A stretch of DNA of 64,000 nt from Rugamonas rubra (GCF_900114705.1 NZ_FOTW01000009.1:1-64000), one strand, 5' to 3'. Positions 55,052 through 64,000 are shown, numbered from the stretch's first letter. Notes: generated by a model from the sequence alone, not told the origin. Numbers and translations: made by a program.

Positions 55052-56089
55052 TTAGGCGGCGCCGAAGTCGATCACCACGCGCGAGGGCACGCGGCCGCTC
55101 TGCAGGCGGTCGAACACATTGTTGATCGACGACAAGGGTTGCAACTCGTAGTCGGCCTTGACCTTGCCGGCCGCCGCGAAGGCCAGCGCCTCGGCCATGT
55201 CCTGGCGGGTGCCGACGAAGGAGCCGCGTATCGTGATGCAGTTGGCCACCACGTCGAACAGCGGCGTGGGGAACTCGCCCGGCGGCAGGCCGACCAGCAC
55301 GCAGGTGCCGCGTTTGCGCGTCATCGCCACACCCTGGTGGAAGGCGCTCAGCGACGGCGCCGTGATCAGCACGCCGTGGGCGCCGCCGCCGGTGGCCAGG
55401 CGCAGGTCGCCGACCGGGTCGCCGCGCGAGGCGTTGAACACCAGCTCGGCGCCGAGGCGGCTGGCGTGGGCCAGCTTGCCGTCGTCGACGTCGATGGCGC
55501 AGACCCGCAGGCCCATCGCCAGCGCGTACTGGATGGCCAGGTGGCCCAGGCCGCCGACGCCGGAGATGGCGATCCACTGGCCCGGCTTGGCGCCGCTTTC
55601 CTTGATGCCCTTGTAGCAGGTGACGCCGGCGCAGATGATGGGCGCGGCGTCGGCGGCCGACAGGCCGGCCGGGATGCGGGCGACGTAGTTGGGGTCGGCC
55701 AGGATGTACTCGGCGAAGCCGCCGTTGCGCGTGTAGCCGCCGAACTGGGCCTCGCCGCAGACGGTTTCCCAGGCGGCCAGGCAATGTTCGCAATGGCCGC
55801 AGGCGGAAAACAGCCAGGGCACGCCGACGCGGTCGCCCAGCTTGACGGCGGTGACGCCCTCGCCCAGCGCCACCACCAGGCCGATGCCCTCGTGGCCGGG
55901 GATGAAGGGGACGGAGGGTTTGACCGGCCAGTCGCCGTGGGCGGCGTGCAGGTCGGTGTGGCAGACGCCGCAGGCTTCGGTCTTGACCAGGATCTGGCCC
56001 GGGCCGACGGCGGGAATCGGCAGTTCGCGCAGCGCCAGCGGCTGGCCCAGGGTTTCGACGACGGCGGCATGCATGGTGTTGGTGGTCAT
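55052..56089 (-). CDS. adhP: Zinc-dependent alcohol dehydrogenase, AdhP type
   Basis: 345 residues. Catalytic zinc ligands lie in ACGVCHTDLHAAHGDWP (Cys) and PGHEGIGLV (His-Glu). Four structural-zinc cysteines (CGHCEHCLAAWETVC) and the NAD-binding GVGGLGHLAIQYA are present. It interconverts primary alcohols and aldehydes. A perfect FNR box 123 bp upstream fits a fermentative role under low oxygen. Confidence 0.95.
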   Translation of the reverse strand: MTTNTMHAAVVETLGQPLALRELPIPAVGPGQILVKTEACGVCHTDLHAAHGDWPVKPSVPFIPGHEGIGLVVALGEGVTAVKLGDRVGVPWLFSACGHCEHCLAAWETVCGEAQFGGYTRNGGFAEYILADPNYVARIPAGLSAADAAPIICAGVTCYKGIKESGAKPGQWIAISGVGGLGHLAIQYALAMGLRVCAIDVDDGKLAHASRLGAELVFNASRGDPVGDLRLATGGGAHGVLITAPSLSAFHQGVAMTRKRGTCVLVGLPPGEFPTPLFDVVANCITIRGSFVGTRQDMAEALAFAAAGKVKADYELQPLSSINNVFDRLQSGRVPSRVVIDFGAA

Positions 56090-56211
56090 TGGCTGCTTTC
56101 AAGGGGGCGGCCGGAACACGCTCCGGCCAATCGGGCGCGGCGGAAACGCACGGTCCGCTCGGCGCCATCTTGATACGCATCCATTATGGCAATTATGCAA
56201 TAGCGTTGTAT

Positions 56212-56225
56212 TTGATCCACATCAA
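56212..56225. promoter_or_regulatory. FNR/ANR box (TTGAT-CCAC-ATCAA)
   Basis: Perfect match to the FNR consensus in the gap between the solute-binding lipoprotein gene (stop at 56247) and adhP (start at 56089). Only adhP lies downstream in a readable orientation. Confidence 0.75.
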
Positions 56226-56246
56226 ATTGTCGCCGCATTGCCAAGT

Positions 56247-57551
56247 TCAGCGCGGCAGGCCGATGACGATCTGCCGCGAGGCGTCCCACAGCCGCGCGGC
56301 GGCGTCCAGGCGGAACACGGTGAACGGCACCTGGCCGACGATGTCGCCGTGCTCGTCCCACTCGATGTCGGCGTAGGCGCCGGCGTAGGCGACGTCGCCG
56401 CCCCGCCGCAGCAGATCGAGGGCGGCGGCGATGTCCTCCGGCCGCACCTTCTGGCCGGGCGCGTTCATCACCTGGCGCAGGCTGTCGCGGATCATCGGAC
56501 CGCTGGGGTTTTTGCTGCCGTTGAGCAGGCCGGCGCGCTCGATCGCCAGTGCCATCAGCATCACGATGTCGTAGGTGGGCGCGGTGAAGTCCTGCGGCTC
56601 GGCGCCGTACTGCGCCAGGTAGCTGCGGCGGAAGAACTGGTGGGAGGCGTTGCCGTACAAGCCGATGGTGGCGGCCGAGCCGGCGGCGCCGCCGGCGATC
56701 TGGCGCGGGTCGGCCAAGTTGTCGATGAAGGTCTGGTTGCCGGCCGCCGTGCCGGGCAGCAGCCACAGGCCGGCATATTGGTAGGGCAAGGCCTCGTTGA
56801 GCACGTTGGCCGAGATGTCGGCCGCCAGAATGCCGTTGAGCACCACGTCCGGCTTGGCGTCGAACACCTGTTGCAGATACGGCGCGAAGCCGCTCTTCAG
56901 CCCGAAGGGCACCGCCACCGTCGCCACCACCTGCCCGCCCAGCGCCTGGAAGGCCGGCGTGAACAGGCTGTTGAGGCCGGCACCGAAGGCGTCGCCCTGG
57001 TTGACCAGCACCACGGCGCGGCGCTTGCCGGCGTCGAAGGCCAGCTTGGCCAGCACCGGCGTGGCGTCGACGTCGGAGACGCCGACGCGGAACACCAGGT
57101 CGGCGTCGGCGATGCTCGTCAGCGCCGGCGAGGAGCTCGACTCGGTGAGGATGGGCACGCCCTTGGCGATGGCCAGCGGCAGCAGGTTGAGCACGCGGGT
57201 CGAGGTCGACACGTTGAGGATGGGCACGCCGGCGGCGATCAGCTGGGCGCCCATGTCCTGCGCCTCGGCGTTGTCGCGCGCCACCAGGGCGATGGCGTTG
57301 AGGCGCTTGCCCAGCACGCCGCCAGCGTCGTTGATCTGCTTGGCCGCCAGCAGGAAGGCGTCGCGCGTCGAGGTGCGCCAGCCGACCGAGGCGATGTTGA
57401 TCGCGTTCGGGTCGAGCATCGCCTGCAGCGGGTTGGCCGGCAGCGGCGTGGCGGCGTCGCCGCCGCCGCCACCACAACCAGCGCCAACGCCGGCGCCGGC
57501 GCCGGCGAGCAGCAGCAACAGCGCGCGGCGCCGCCTAGAAACGGTATTCAT
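56247..57551 (-). CDS. ABC-type solute-binding lipoprotein (Peripla_BP_6-like)
   Basis: 434 residues. A lipoprotein signal peptide (RRRRALLLLLAGAGAGVGAGC, lipobox GAGC) is followed by a type-I periplasmic binding fold of the branched-chain amino-acid/amide receptor class (LAAKQINDAGGVLGKRLNAI, ILTESSSSPALTSIADADLV, FDAGKRRAVVLVNQGDAFG). No permease or ATPase genes are adjacent. Its start overlaps the end of the TonB receptor gene by 17 bp, so it probably works with that receptor. Ligand unknown. Confidence 0.88.
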   Translation of the reverse strand: MNTVSRRRRALLLLLAGAGAGVGAGCGGGGGDAATPLPANPLQAMLDPNAINIASVGWRTSTRDAFLLAAKQINDAGGVLGKRLNAIALVARDNAEAQDMGAQLIAAGVPILNVSTSTRVLNLLPLAIAKGVPILTESSSSPALTSIADADLVFRVGVSDVDATPVLAKLAFDAGKRRAVVLVNQGDAFGAGLNSLFTPAFQALGGQVVATVAVPFGLKSGFAPYLQQVFDAKPDVVLNGILAADISANVLNEALPYQYAGLWLLPGTAAGNQTFIDNLADPRQIAGGAAGSAATIGLYGNASHQFFRRSYLAQYGAEPQDFTAPTYDIVMLMALAIERAGLLNGSKNPSGPMIRDSLRQVMNAPGQKVRPEDIAAALDLLRRGGDVAYAGAYADIEWDEHGDIVGQVPFTVFRLDAAARLWDASRQIVIGLPR

Positions 57552-59661
57552 ATTGCAGCCCATAGCGCCGTCCCAGCGAAGGATAGTCGATGCCGCCGAC
57601 GCCGGGGTCGACATAGCGGCTGTTGCCCAGGTCGCGCACTTGCAGGCGCAGCTGTGAATGCTTGTCGACGCTCCAGCGCGCCGTCAGCGTGGTGTCGACA
57701 TACGCGGCCAGGCGGTACTCCTGGTTGGCCAGCAGCACGTTGGCGGTGGCGGCCGGCCGCGCGCCGACGTAGCGGTTGTCTATGCTCAGCAGCAATCTTT
57801 GCTCGAGCAGGCTGGCGCTGGCGCCGAAGTTGGCGCTATTGCTGGGAAACAGCTCGCCGTCGGGCCGCTGCGCCAGCGGCGCCAAGGTGTAGCGGTTGAC
57901 GCCGCGCTGGGTGTTGGCGCGGCTCAGGTTGGCGTAGGCGTTGAGCCAGTCGCGCTGGTAGCGCAGCTCCAGCTCGGCGCCGTTGACGGTACTGTCGCTG
58001 CTGTTGCGCGCCACCACGTTGAAGAAGGCCTGCTCCAGCGTCACCAGCTCGCTGACCTTGGTGTGGTACACGGCCAGGCTGGCGTTCCAGTGCGCCGACG
58101 GCGGCGTGCTCAGCTGCGCTTCCAGCGTCTTCGACTTCTGCGGCGCCAGCTCGGGGTTGCCGCGCAGGTCGCCCGGCTGCACGGCGGTGCGGTACAGCAG
58201 CTCGGCCGACGGCGCCTGGAAGCCGGTGCCGCCCAGCAGCTTCAAGCCCCACTGTCCGGGCAGCGTGCCGACCAGGCCGGCGCGCAGGGAGCGCTGGCTG
58301 CCGTAGACGCCGTGGCGGTCCTGCCGGCCGCCCAGGATCGCCTGCCAGTGTTGCCCCAGGCCGAACTGCCACTGCGCGTACAGGCCGCTGTTGCGCAGCG
58401 TGCGCCGGCCCGGCGCGCTGAGCTGGAAATTGCCGCCGTCGAGCAGGCTGTGGCGCTGGAACGACTCCAGCGTTTCGCGGTCGCGCAGCAGGTCGACGCC
58501 CAGCAGCAGGCTGCTCTGCGCGGCGGGCTGCCACAGCCACTCGGCACTACCGTCCAGCGCCTGGTAGCCGAAGCTGCGCAGCAAATAGTAGTCGGCGGCG
58601 CCGGTGCGCACCAGGTCGCCGGCGGCCGGCCGGCCCTGCCCGTAGCTGAGGCTGGCGCGCAGGGTGCTGCGCTCGCTCAGCATGTGGCTGTAGTTGAAGC
58701 GCAGGTAGCCCTGCTCCAGCGTGACGTGGCTGGGCGGGCGCAGCAGCGGGTTCAGGCTGGCGAAGACGTTGTCGCTGTCCTGGCGCTGCCAGAACAGGCT
58801 GGTCTGCAGCTCGTCGCGCCCGTCCGTCCACAGGTCGCGCAGGTACAGGCTGCGCGGCGCGCTGGTGTCCTGCGGCGCGGCGGGGGTCTTGGCGAAGCGC
58901 GCGTAGTCGGGCGAGATGCGCGGCAGCGCCAGGCCGCCGCGCTCCTCCTGCGCGCCCTGGAAGCCCCAGACCAGCGCGTGCTGGGCGAACTGGATCGTGC
59001 CGCTGCCCGCCAGCAGCGTGGCCGAGCGGCCGTCGCGGCCCCACTCGCGGCCCAGCGCCAGGCGCGGCGCGCCGTCGCGGCGGGTGATGATGTTGACGGC
59101 GCCGAGCAGCGCGTCGGCGCCGTACAGCACCGACACCGGCCCGCGCACCACCTCGATGCGCTCGACCATGCCCATCGGCACCAGCTCGAGGCCGCTCCAC
59201 TGCTGCTGCGTGCTGCGGAAGGCGATCGGCTGGCCGTCCAGCAGCAGCTTGATCGAGCGGCTGGCCGACTGGGCGCCGGCGTTGATGCCGCGCACGCCGA
59301 AGTTGTGGTTGAGCCGGTCGTCGCTCTCGACGAAGCCGGCGACGTGGGACAGCGCCTCGGCCACGCTCTGGTAGCCGTAGCGGGCGATGTCGTCGGCGGT
59401 GAGCACGCTGACCACGGCCGGCGTGGCGTGCAACGGGGTGGCGGTCTTGGTGGCGGTGAGCACCTTGATGTTGCGCAGTTGCTCCAGGCTGAGGTCGAAA
59501 TCGGCCTCCTCGTCGGCGCGTGCCGGGGCGGCCAACAACAGCGCCAACGATAGGGCCAAGCCCGGGGCCAAACCCGGCCCCCCAGCCAGCCCCGGCGGGA
59601 GCGTCGACGGCTGGCGCCGCTGCGGCGGCGCCGTCCGCTTGCCTGCTGTGCCGTTCGCCAT
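57535..59661 (-). CDS. TonB-dependent outer-membrane receptor
   Basis: 708 residues. Signal peptide ending PARA|DEEADF. A plug domain (about residues 60-170) shows ATPAVVSVLTADDIARYGYQ and EVVRGPVSVLYGADALLGAV, and a 22-strand barrel ends in YEYRF. It imports a ligand or senses it at the outer membrane using TonB energy. The ATG at 59661 follows GGGAGGGG. It is divergent from the YfiR/kinase pair and overlaps the lipoprotein gene downstream. No siderophore-type synthesis genes are adjacent, so the ligand cannot be named. Confidence 0.94.
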   Translation of the reverse strand: MANGTAGKRTAPPQRRQPSTLPPGLAGGPGLAPGLALSLALLLAAPARADEEADFDLSLEQLRNIKVLTATKTATPLHATPAVVSVLTADDIARYGYQSVAEALSHVAGFVESDDRLNHNFGVRGINAGAQSASRSIKLLLDGQPIAFRSTQQQWSGLELVPMGMVERIEVVRGPVSVLYGADALLGAVNIITRRDGAPRLALGREWGRDGRSATLLAGSGTIQFAQHALVWGFQGAQEERGGLALPRISPDYARFAKTPAAPQDTSAPRSLYLRDLWTDGRDELQTSLFWQRQDSDNVFASLNPLLRPPSHVTLEQGYLRFNYSHMLSERSTLRASLSYGQGRPAAGDLVRTGAADYYLLRSFGYQALDGSAEWLWQPAAQSSLLLGVDLLRDRETLESFQRHSLLDGGNFQLSAPGRRTLRNSGLYAQWQFGLGQHWQAILGGRQDRHGVYGSQRSLRAGLVGTLPGQWGLKLLGGTGFQAPSAELLYRTAVQPGDLRGNPELAPQKSKTLEAQLSTPPSAHWNASLAVYHTKVSELVTLEQAFFNVVARNSSDSTVNGAELELRYQRDWLNAYANLSRANTQRGVNRYTLAPLAQRPDGELFPSNSANFGASASLLEQRLLLSIDNRYVGARPAATANVLLANQEYRLAAYVDTTLTARWSVDKHSQLRLQVRDLGNSRYVDPGVGGIDYPSLGRRYGLQYEYRF

Positions 59662-60001
59662 GCGCCCCTCCCAGCTTGCCGTCGTCAGCACAAAGTATTC
59701 CCCAATTCCGCCGCCATCACAAGCGCGTTTGTATCTTTTAGGAACGATTTGCGACATCCCCGCCGAGCCGGGCGCGCCATGCGAAAATCTCCACTCACGG
59801 CGCAGCGATTCGGCTAGAATCTTCAAAGTTAGTTGCGGCGTGGAAGTCTTTTCAGCGCCGCCAACCGGGCCAACGCGGCGCCCCGGCGCCGCCGCGCACA
59901 CCGAGTCCCGCATGAAGGGAGGGCCAGATGCCGAGGCGAACGCTGCACGCCGCGCGCCCCGACGGCGCCGCCCCGCCATGCCCGCTGCCCGCCGCGCTCC
60001 G
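59662..60001. other. 340-bp divergent region (TonB receptor / yfiR-like)
   Basis: A promoter-like AT-richer stretch lies around 59690-59760. In-frame ATGs at 59912 and 59978 could extend the YfiR-like protein at its N-terminus. No separate gene is seen. Confidence 0.5.
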
Positions 60002-60643
60002 ATGAGGGCGGCCGCCAGCACGTTCGACACGCCAGCCGCGCCGGCGCCAGGGCCGGGGCCGGCCCTACGGCCGACACAGCGGCCGGGGCGCCGGCCAGCG
60101 CGGCCGCCCCGGCCGGCGGCATGGTTGCTGGCGCTGGCGCTGGCCGCGCCGGCCGGCGCCGACGACCTGGCCGCCCTGCCCGAGCCGCAGATCAAGGCCG
60201 CCTACATCCTCAACTTCACCCGCTACGCCAGCTGGCCGGCCGCCGCCTTCGCCGACCCGCGCGCGCCGCTGGTGCTGTGCCTGCTGGGCCAGGGCACGGC
60301 CGACATCGGGCGCGAACTGCACAGCCGCAGCGCCGGCGCCCACCCGCTCGAGCTGCGCAGCCTGGCCCGCGGCGAGGACGCGGCGGCCTGCCACGCCCTC
60401 TACATCAGCGCCGCCGAGAAGCCGCGCCAGGCCGCCCTGCTGGCGCGCCTGCGCGACCAGGCCGTGCTCACCATCGGCGACTCGGCCGGCTTCCTCAACG
60501 ACGGCGGCATGATCAACCTGATGCTGGTCGACGGCAGCATCCGCTTCGAAGTCAACCTGAACGCCACCAAGCAGTCCGGCCTGGGCCTCAACCCGCGCGT
60601 GCTCGGCCTGGCCGAGCGGGTCGTCGGCGGCGGCGCCAAATGA
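60002..60643 (+). CDS. YfiR-family (DUF4154) periplasmic protein
   Basis: 213 residues from the ATG at 60002; starts at 59978 or 59912 are possible and none has a strong ribosome-binding site. The hydrophobic signal segment AAWLLALALAAPAGA is preceded by an Arg/Pro-rich stretch. The mature part matches the YfiR fold: KAAYILNFTRYASWPAAAF, LRDQAVLTIGDSAGFLNDGG and IRFEVNLNATKQSGLGLNPR. YfiR proteins are periplasmic inhibitors of an inner-membrane signalling partner. Here the partner is probably the sensor kinase, whose start overlaps the yfiR stop by 4 bp. Confidence 0.9.
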   Translation: MRAAASTFDTPAAPAPGPGPALRPTQRPGRRPARPPRPAAWLLALALAAPAGADDLAALPEPQIKAAYILNFTRYASWPAAAFADPRAPLVLCLLGQGTADIGRELHSRSAGAHPLELRSLARGEDAAACHALYISAAEKPRQAALLARLRDQAVLTIGDSAGFLNDGGMINLMLVDGSIRFEVNLNATKQSGLGLNPRVLGLAERVVGGGAK

Positions 60644-62604
60644 GCCCCCGGCCCGCCCTGGTGCCGCTGCGCGACCTGGCGCTGCAGCGCAAGCTGCTGC
60701 TGGTGTCGGTGCTGACGGCGGCCATCGCCATGCTGGCCGCGCTGCTGACGCTGGCCTCCTACGACGTGCTGGCGGTGCGGCCGCGCCTGGTGCAGGACCT
60801 GGCCAGCCGCATGGAGCTGGTCACGCTGAACCTCGACGTCGACCTCAACTTCGGCGACCGCGGCGCCGCCAAGCGCACCCTGGCGGCGCTGCGCGGCAGC
60901 CCCGACGTGCACGGCGCCTGCCTGTTCGACGCGCGCCGCCAGCTGTTCGCCCAATACAGCCGGGGCGGCGCCACGCCCTGCCTGTGGCCGGCCGACCTGG
61001 CCGGCCACGGCCACCGCTTCCACGGCGAATTCCTGACCATGCTGGTGCCGGTGCGCTTCGAGCGCGAGGTGGTCGGCTACCTCGAGGTGGAGTACGCCAT
61101 GCCGCTGCTGGGCGCGCGCCTGCGCCAGTACGGCCTGGTGCTGGCGGTGGTGCTGCTGACCCTGTGCATCGGCAGCCTGCTGCACATGCTGGCCCTGCGC
61201 CGCCTGGTGACCCAGCCGCTGCTGGCGCTGTCGCGCGTGGCCGACCGCGTCACCCGCGAGCAGCGCTTCGACCTGCGCGCGCCCGTCGTCGCCCACGACG
61301 AGGTGGGCCGCCTGGCCGAGGCCTTCAACGCCATGCTCGCCACCATCGCCACCCGCGAGACCGAGCTGCGGCGCAGCCAGTCCCTGCTCAACAGCATCAT
61401 CGAGAAGACCTCGGCGATCGTCTACGTCAAGGGCATGGACGGCCGCTACCTGCTGGTCAACCAGCGCTTCCGCCAGATCCTGCCGCCCGGCACGCCCGAG
61501 CCGATCGGCCGCCACGACACCGAGCTGTTCCCCGAGGACAGCACCGGCGTGATCCTCGAGAACGACCGCCAGGTGCGCCACAGCGGCCAGGCCGTCACCT
61601 ACGAGGAGGTGGTGCCCGACAGCACCGGCGTGCCGCTGACCTACCTGTCGGAGAAGTTCCCCCTGCTCGACGAGCACGGCAAGATCTGGGCGATCTGCGG
61701 CGTCTCGACCGACATCAGCGAGCGCAAGAAGGGCGAGGTCGAGCTGATGCAGTACCGCGACCGCTTGGAGGAGCTGGTGCAGGTGCGCACCGAGCAGACG
61801 GTGCGCGCCAACGCCGAGCTGGCCGAGTCGCTGGCCACGCTGCAGCTGGCGCAGGACGAGCTGGTGCGCAGCGAAAAGTTGGCCGCGCTGGGCGCCCTGG
61901 TGGCCGGCGTGGCGCACGAGCTCAACACCCCGATCGGCAACAGCCTGCTGGCCGTCAGCACGCTGATCGACCAGACCAGCAGCTTCGCCAAGCAGAGCGC
62001 CGAAGGGCTCAAGCGCTCGACGTTGATGGCCTTCATCGACAGCGTCGGCGCCGGCGGCGAGATCGTGCTGCGCAACCTGCACCGCGCCGTCGACCTGGTG
62101 GCCAGCTTCAAGCAGGTGGCGGTCGACCGCACCACCTCGCAGCGCCGCCTGTTCCAGCTGCACGACGTGGTCAACGAGATCCTGCTGGTGCTGCTGCCCA
62201 GCTTCAAGAAGAGCGGCATCACGGTGCGCCAGGAGGTGCCGCCGGACATCGAGATGGACAGCTACCCCGGCCCCTTCGGCCAGGTGATGATCAACCTGAT
62301 CAACAACGCCCTCAGCCACGCCTTCGACGGCCACGACAGCGGCGAGGTGCTGGTGACGGCGCGCCGCCTCGACGGCGGCATGATCGAGGTTTGCGTCAGC
62401 GACAACGGCGGCGGCATCGCGCCGGAGAACATGGGACGGATCTACGATCCCTTCTTCACCACCAAGCTGGGCAAGGGCGGCTCGGGGCTGGGCCTGAACA
62501 TCGTCTACAACATCGTCTACGGCCTGCTGGGCGGCAAGATCGACGTCGACAGCACGCTCGGCGTGGGCACCCGCTTCGTGCTGGTGTTGCCGGTGAAGGC
62601 GTAG
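60640..62604 (+). CDS. Membrane sensor histidine kinase (periplasmic sensor, HAMP, PAS, HisKA, HATPase)
   Basis: 654 residues. Two membrane helices (about residues 18-40 and 163-187) bracket a periplasmic domain of the CHASE8/YfiN-like kind. HAMP, PAS (KTSAIVYVKGMDGRYLLVNQ), a coiled coil, the phosphoacceptor VAGVAHELNTPIG and the ATPase boxes INLINNALSHAF, DNGGGI and GGSGLGLNI follow. No response regulator lies next to it in the window. Coupled to the YfiR-like gene, so YfiR probably controls kinase rather than cyclase activity here. Confidence 0.93.
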   Translation: MSPRPALVPLRDLALQRKLLLVSVLTAAIAMLAALLTLASYDVLAVRPRLVQDLASRMELVTLNLDVDLNFGDRGAAKRTLAALRGSPDVHGACLFDARRQLFAQYSRGGATPCLWPADLAGHGHRFHGEFLTMLVPVRFEREVVGYLEVEYAMPLLGARLRQYGLVLAVVLLTLCIGSLLHMLALRRLVTQPLLALSRVADRVTREQRFDLRAPVVAHDEVGRLAEAFNAMLATIATRETELRRSQSLLNSIIEKTSAIVYVKGMDGRYLLVNQRFRQILPPGTPEPIGRHDTELFPEDSTGVILENDRQVRHSGQAVTYEEVVPDSTGVPLTYLSEKFPLLDEHGKIWAICGVSTDISERKKGEVELMQYRDRLEELVQVRTEQTVRANAELAESLATLQLAQDELVRSEKLAALGALVAGVAHELNTPIGNSLLAVSTLIDQTSSFAKQSAEGLKRSTLMAFIDSVGAGGEIVLRNLHRAVDLVASFKQVAVDRTTSQRRLFQLHDVVNEILLVLLPSFKKSGITVRQEVPPDIEMDSYPGPFGQVMINLINNALSHAFDGHDSGEVLVTARRLDGGMIEVCVSDNGGGIAPENMGRIYDPFFTTKLGKGGSGLGLNIVYNIVYGLLGGKIDVDSTLGVGTRFVLVLPVKA

Positions 62605-62625
62605 CGGCGTAGCGCCGGGGCGGCG

Positions 62626-63075
62626 TCAGCCGTCCGCGTTGGCCAACAGCCGCATCAAGAACGACTCGAACTGGCGCGCCTCGTCCACGCTGAAGCCGTG
62701 CAACAGGCGGTTGAAGACGGCGATCGAGGCCGCCCGCAGCACCGGGTGGATGGCGATGCCGGCCTCGGTCAGCTCCAGCCTGACCGAGCGCCGGTTTTCC
62801 TGGCTGCGCACGCGGCGCACCAACTGTTTCTGTTCCAGCCGGTCGAGCATGCGCGTCATCGCCCCCGGGTCGTAGGGCATCTCCTTGCACATCTGCGCCG
62901 CGTTGTCGCAGCGGCCCTCGGCCAGCATCGACACCACCACGTACTGCGCGGCGGTCAGGTCGAACTGGAGCATCTCGCGGTCCAGCGCGTCGCCGATCTC
63001 GACCCGCGCGCGGTGCACCAGGGTGCCGATGCTGGAGCGCGGCTGGTAATTCTTCTGCGTGTAGATTTGCCGCAT
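62626..63075 (-). CDS. MarR-family transcriptional regulator
   Basis: 149 residues. Winged helix with LTAAQYVVVSMLAEGRCDNA, recognition helix YDPGAMTRMLDRLEQKQ and wing RRVRSQENRRSVRLELT. It lies 48 bp downstream of the acyl-CoA synthetase gene on the same strand and may sense its substrate or product. This is inference from position. Confidence 0.92.
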   Translation of the reverse strand: MRQIYTQKNYQPRSSIGTLVHRARVEIGDALDREMLQFDLTAAQYVVVSMLAEGRCDNAAQMCKEMPYDPGAMTRMLDRLEQKQLVRRVRSQENRRSVRLELTEAGIAIHPVLRAASIAVFNRLLHGFSVDEARQFESFLMRLLANADG

Positions 63076-63123
63076 GGAGCGTCCTGGTTCAAGAATCGAT
63101 TGTCAGGAAAGGGCGCGAGCGCC

Positions 63124-64000
63124 CTACTTCCCCTTGCGCGCGTAGGTCGCTTCGATCTCCGTCGACAGCCGGCCCTGCAGCGCCTTGCGCTTCAGCTTGA
63201 GCGTCGGCGTGATCAAGCCCTGCTCGACCGTCCACGGCGCCATGCTCCACGACACCGTGCGCGGCACCGCATAGTAAGGCAGGTGGTTGCAGCCGTCCTT
63301 GATGCGGGCCAGCAGCGCGGCGCGCACGGCCGTGGCGTCGGCCTCCACCATCGCCGACACATCCACGCCCAGTTCCTTGGCCAGCGCCGGCCACAGCGTC
63401 CGGTTCAGCACCACGAAGGCGGCGATGTACGGACGGTTCTCGCCGACGATCATGGCTTGCTCGAACATCGGGTCGGACATGATCGCCAGCTCGACGTCGG
63501 CCGGCGCGATCTTCTCGCCGGTCGAGGTGACGATGATCTCCTTGATGCGGCCGGAAATGCGGATGTGGCCCTGTTCGATCACCGCCTGGTCGCCGGTGCG
63601 CAGCCAGCCGTCGGCCGTCATCGCCAGCGCGGTGTCCTCGGGGCGGCCCCAGTAGCCCTGCATGACGCAGGCGCCGCGCACCTGCAGCTCGCTGGCCTCG
63701 CCGATCCGCACGTCGACGCCCGGCAGGGCGCAACCGACCGTCGCCGGCCAGTTGTTGTCGAGCGCGTTGGCCGCCACCACCGGCGAGGTCTCGGTCATGC
63801 CGTAGCCTTGCAGCAGCGGGATGCCCATCGCCAGGAAGGTGCGCGCCACGCCCATCGGCATGGCGGCGCCGCCGGTCACGGCGCAGCGCAACCGGCCGCC
63901 GAACACGGCGCGCACCTTGCTGGCCACCAGCTGGTCCAACAAGGGCCAGACCAGGGCGTCGACGACGCCGCCGGCGCCGGCTTCCAGCGGCAACTTCTGG
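63124..64000 (-). CDS. Long-chain acyl-CoA synthetase / AMP-dependent ligase, 3' part
   Basis: The last 292 codons are visible; the N-terminal half lies beyond the right edge. Features of the FAA1-type fatty-acyl-CoA ligases are seen: the substrate motif LQGYGMTETSPVVAANALD, the ATP-binding DGWLRTGDQA, the linker region SGRIKEIIVTSTGEKIAPAD and a C-terminal LKLKRKALQGRL. It activates fatty acids with ATP and CoA. Confidence 0.93.
   Translation of the reverse strand, partial: QKLPLEAGAGGVVDALVWPLLDQLVASKVRAVFGGRLRCAVTGGAAMPMGVARTFLAMGIPLLQGYGMTETSPVVAANALDNNWPATVGCALPGVDVRIGEASELQVRGACVMQGYWGRPEDTALAMTADGWLRTGDQAVIEQGHIRISGRIKEIIVTSTGEKIAPADVELAIMSDPMFEQAMIVGENRPYIAAFVVLNRTLWPALAKELGVDVSAMVEADATAVRAALLARIKDGCNHLPYYAVPRTVSWSMAPWTVEQGLITPTLKLKRKALQGRLSTEIEATYARKGK

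Noticed and set aside
57535..59661. Siderophore receptor partnered with the NRPS at the left end
   Set aside because: They lie about 49 kb apart, and the receptor's neighbours are YfiR, a kinase and a binding lipoprotein. No iron-regulatory box was seen near either gene.

Overview
This is a GC-rich chromosomal window with densely packed genes, ATGA/GTGA start-stop overlaps, a Burkholderiales-type porin, oxygen-independent ubiquinone genes and ANR/FNR signals. Together these suggest a betaproteobacterium, most likely of the Oxalobacteraceae (Massilia/Duganella/Janthinobacterium-like). That placement is an inference from gene content and style; no rRNA gene is present to confirm it.

Layout. 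Positions 1-8615 (minus) hold the 5' part of a large non-ribosomal peptide synthetase (A-T, C-A-T, C-A-T, start of another C), which runs off the left edge. Next come a globin-coupled GGDEF/EAL protein (9253-11448, minus) and a Pls/PosA-type single-module synthetase (11902-15936, plus). The latter has the architecture of the epsilon-poly-L-lysine synthetase: A, T, then three beta-helix domains separated by pairs of membrane helices. A porin and two periplasmic solute-binding proteins follow (16122-18967), then a lower-GC patch with an S8 serine protease and a small propeptide-like protein (19132-21691). Positions 22190-27743 are a translationally coupled valine-degradation operon: mmsA, acyl-CoA dehydrogenase, two crotonases and mmsB. 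Positions 27893-34594 are mixed housekeeping and accessory genes: yjdM, dadA, a higBA toxin-antitoxin pair, a DUF6572-like gene, MarR-controlled redox-type genes and an alpha/beta hydrolase.

Positions 34576-39985 hold an HD-GYP phosphodiesterase divergent from two tandem FNR-type regulators and a diguanylate cyclase. Positions 40075-42814 hold a kinase-like/P-loop protein, a small heat-shock protein and a secreted small protein. Positions 42923-48292 are an apparent anaerobic locus: nitronate monooxygenase-like, ubiU, ubiV and ubiT on the minus strand, divergent from hemerythrin and a PaaX-family regulator, with a perfect FNR box between them. An ammonium transporter follows with a sigma-54-like promoter and NtrC-like sites (48598-49877). 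A PadR repressor stands divergent from fadH and a dienoyl-CoA isomerase (50487-54122). The right end carries an EF-hand protein, a zinc alcohol dehydrogenase behind another FNR box, a TonB receptor with a solute-binding lipoprotein divergent from YfiR and a sensor kinase, and a MarR regulator next to the 3' part of an acyl-CoA synthetase.

How it fits together. Oxygen sensing is the recurring theme: six FNR-like boxes, two FNR paralogues, a haem-globin cyclase, hemerythrin and UbiUVT. Cyclic-di-GMP turnover is a second theme (three enzymes), and acyl-CoA catabolism a third. The most unusual items are the Pls/PosA synthetase, the NRPS with three A domains sharing one specificity pocket, the second FNR paralogue with a changed DNA-recognition residue, and the protease/propeptide pair. 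No rRNA, tRNA, CRISPR array, insertion sequence or prophage was recognised.
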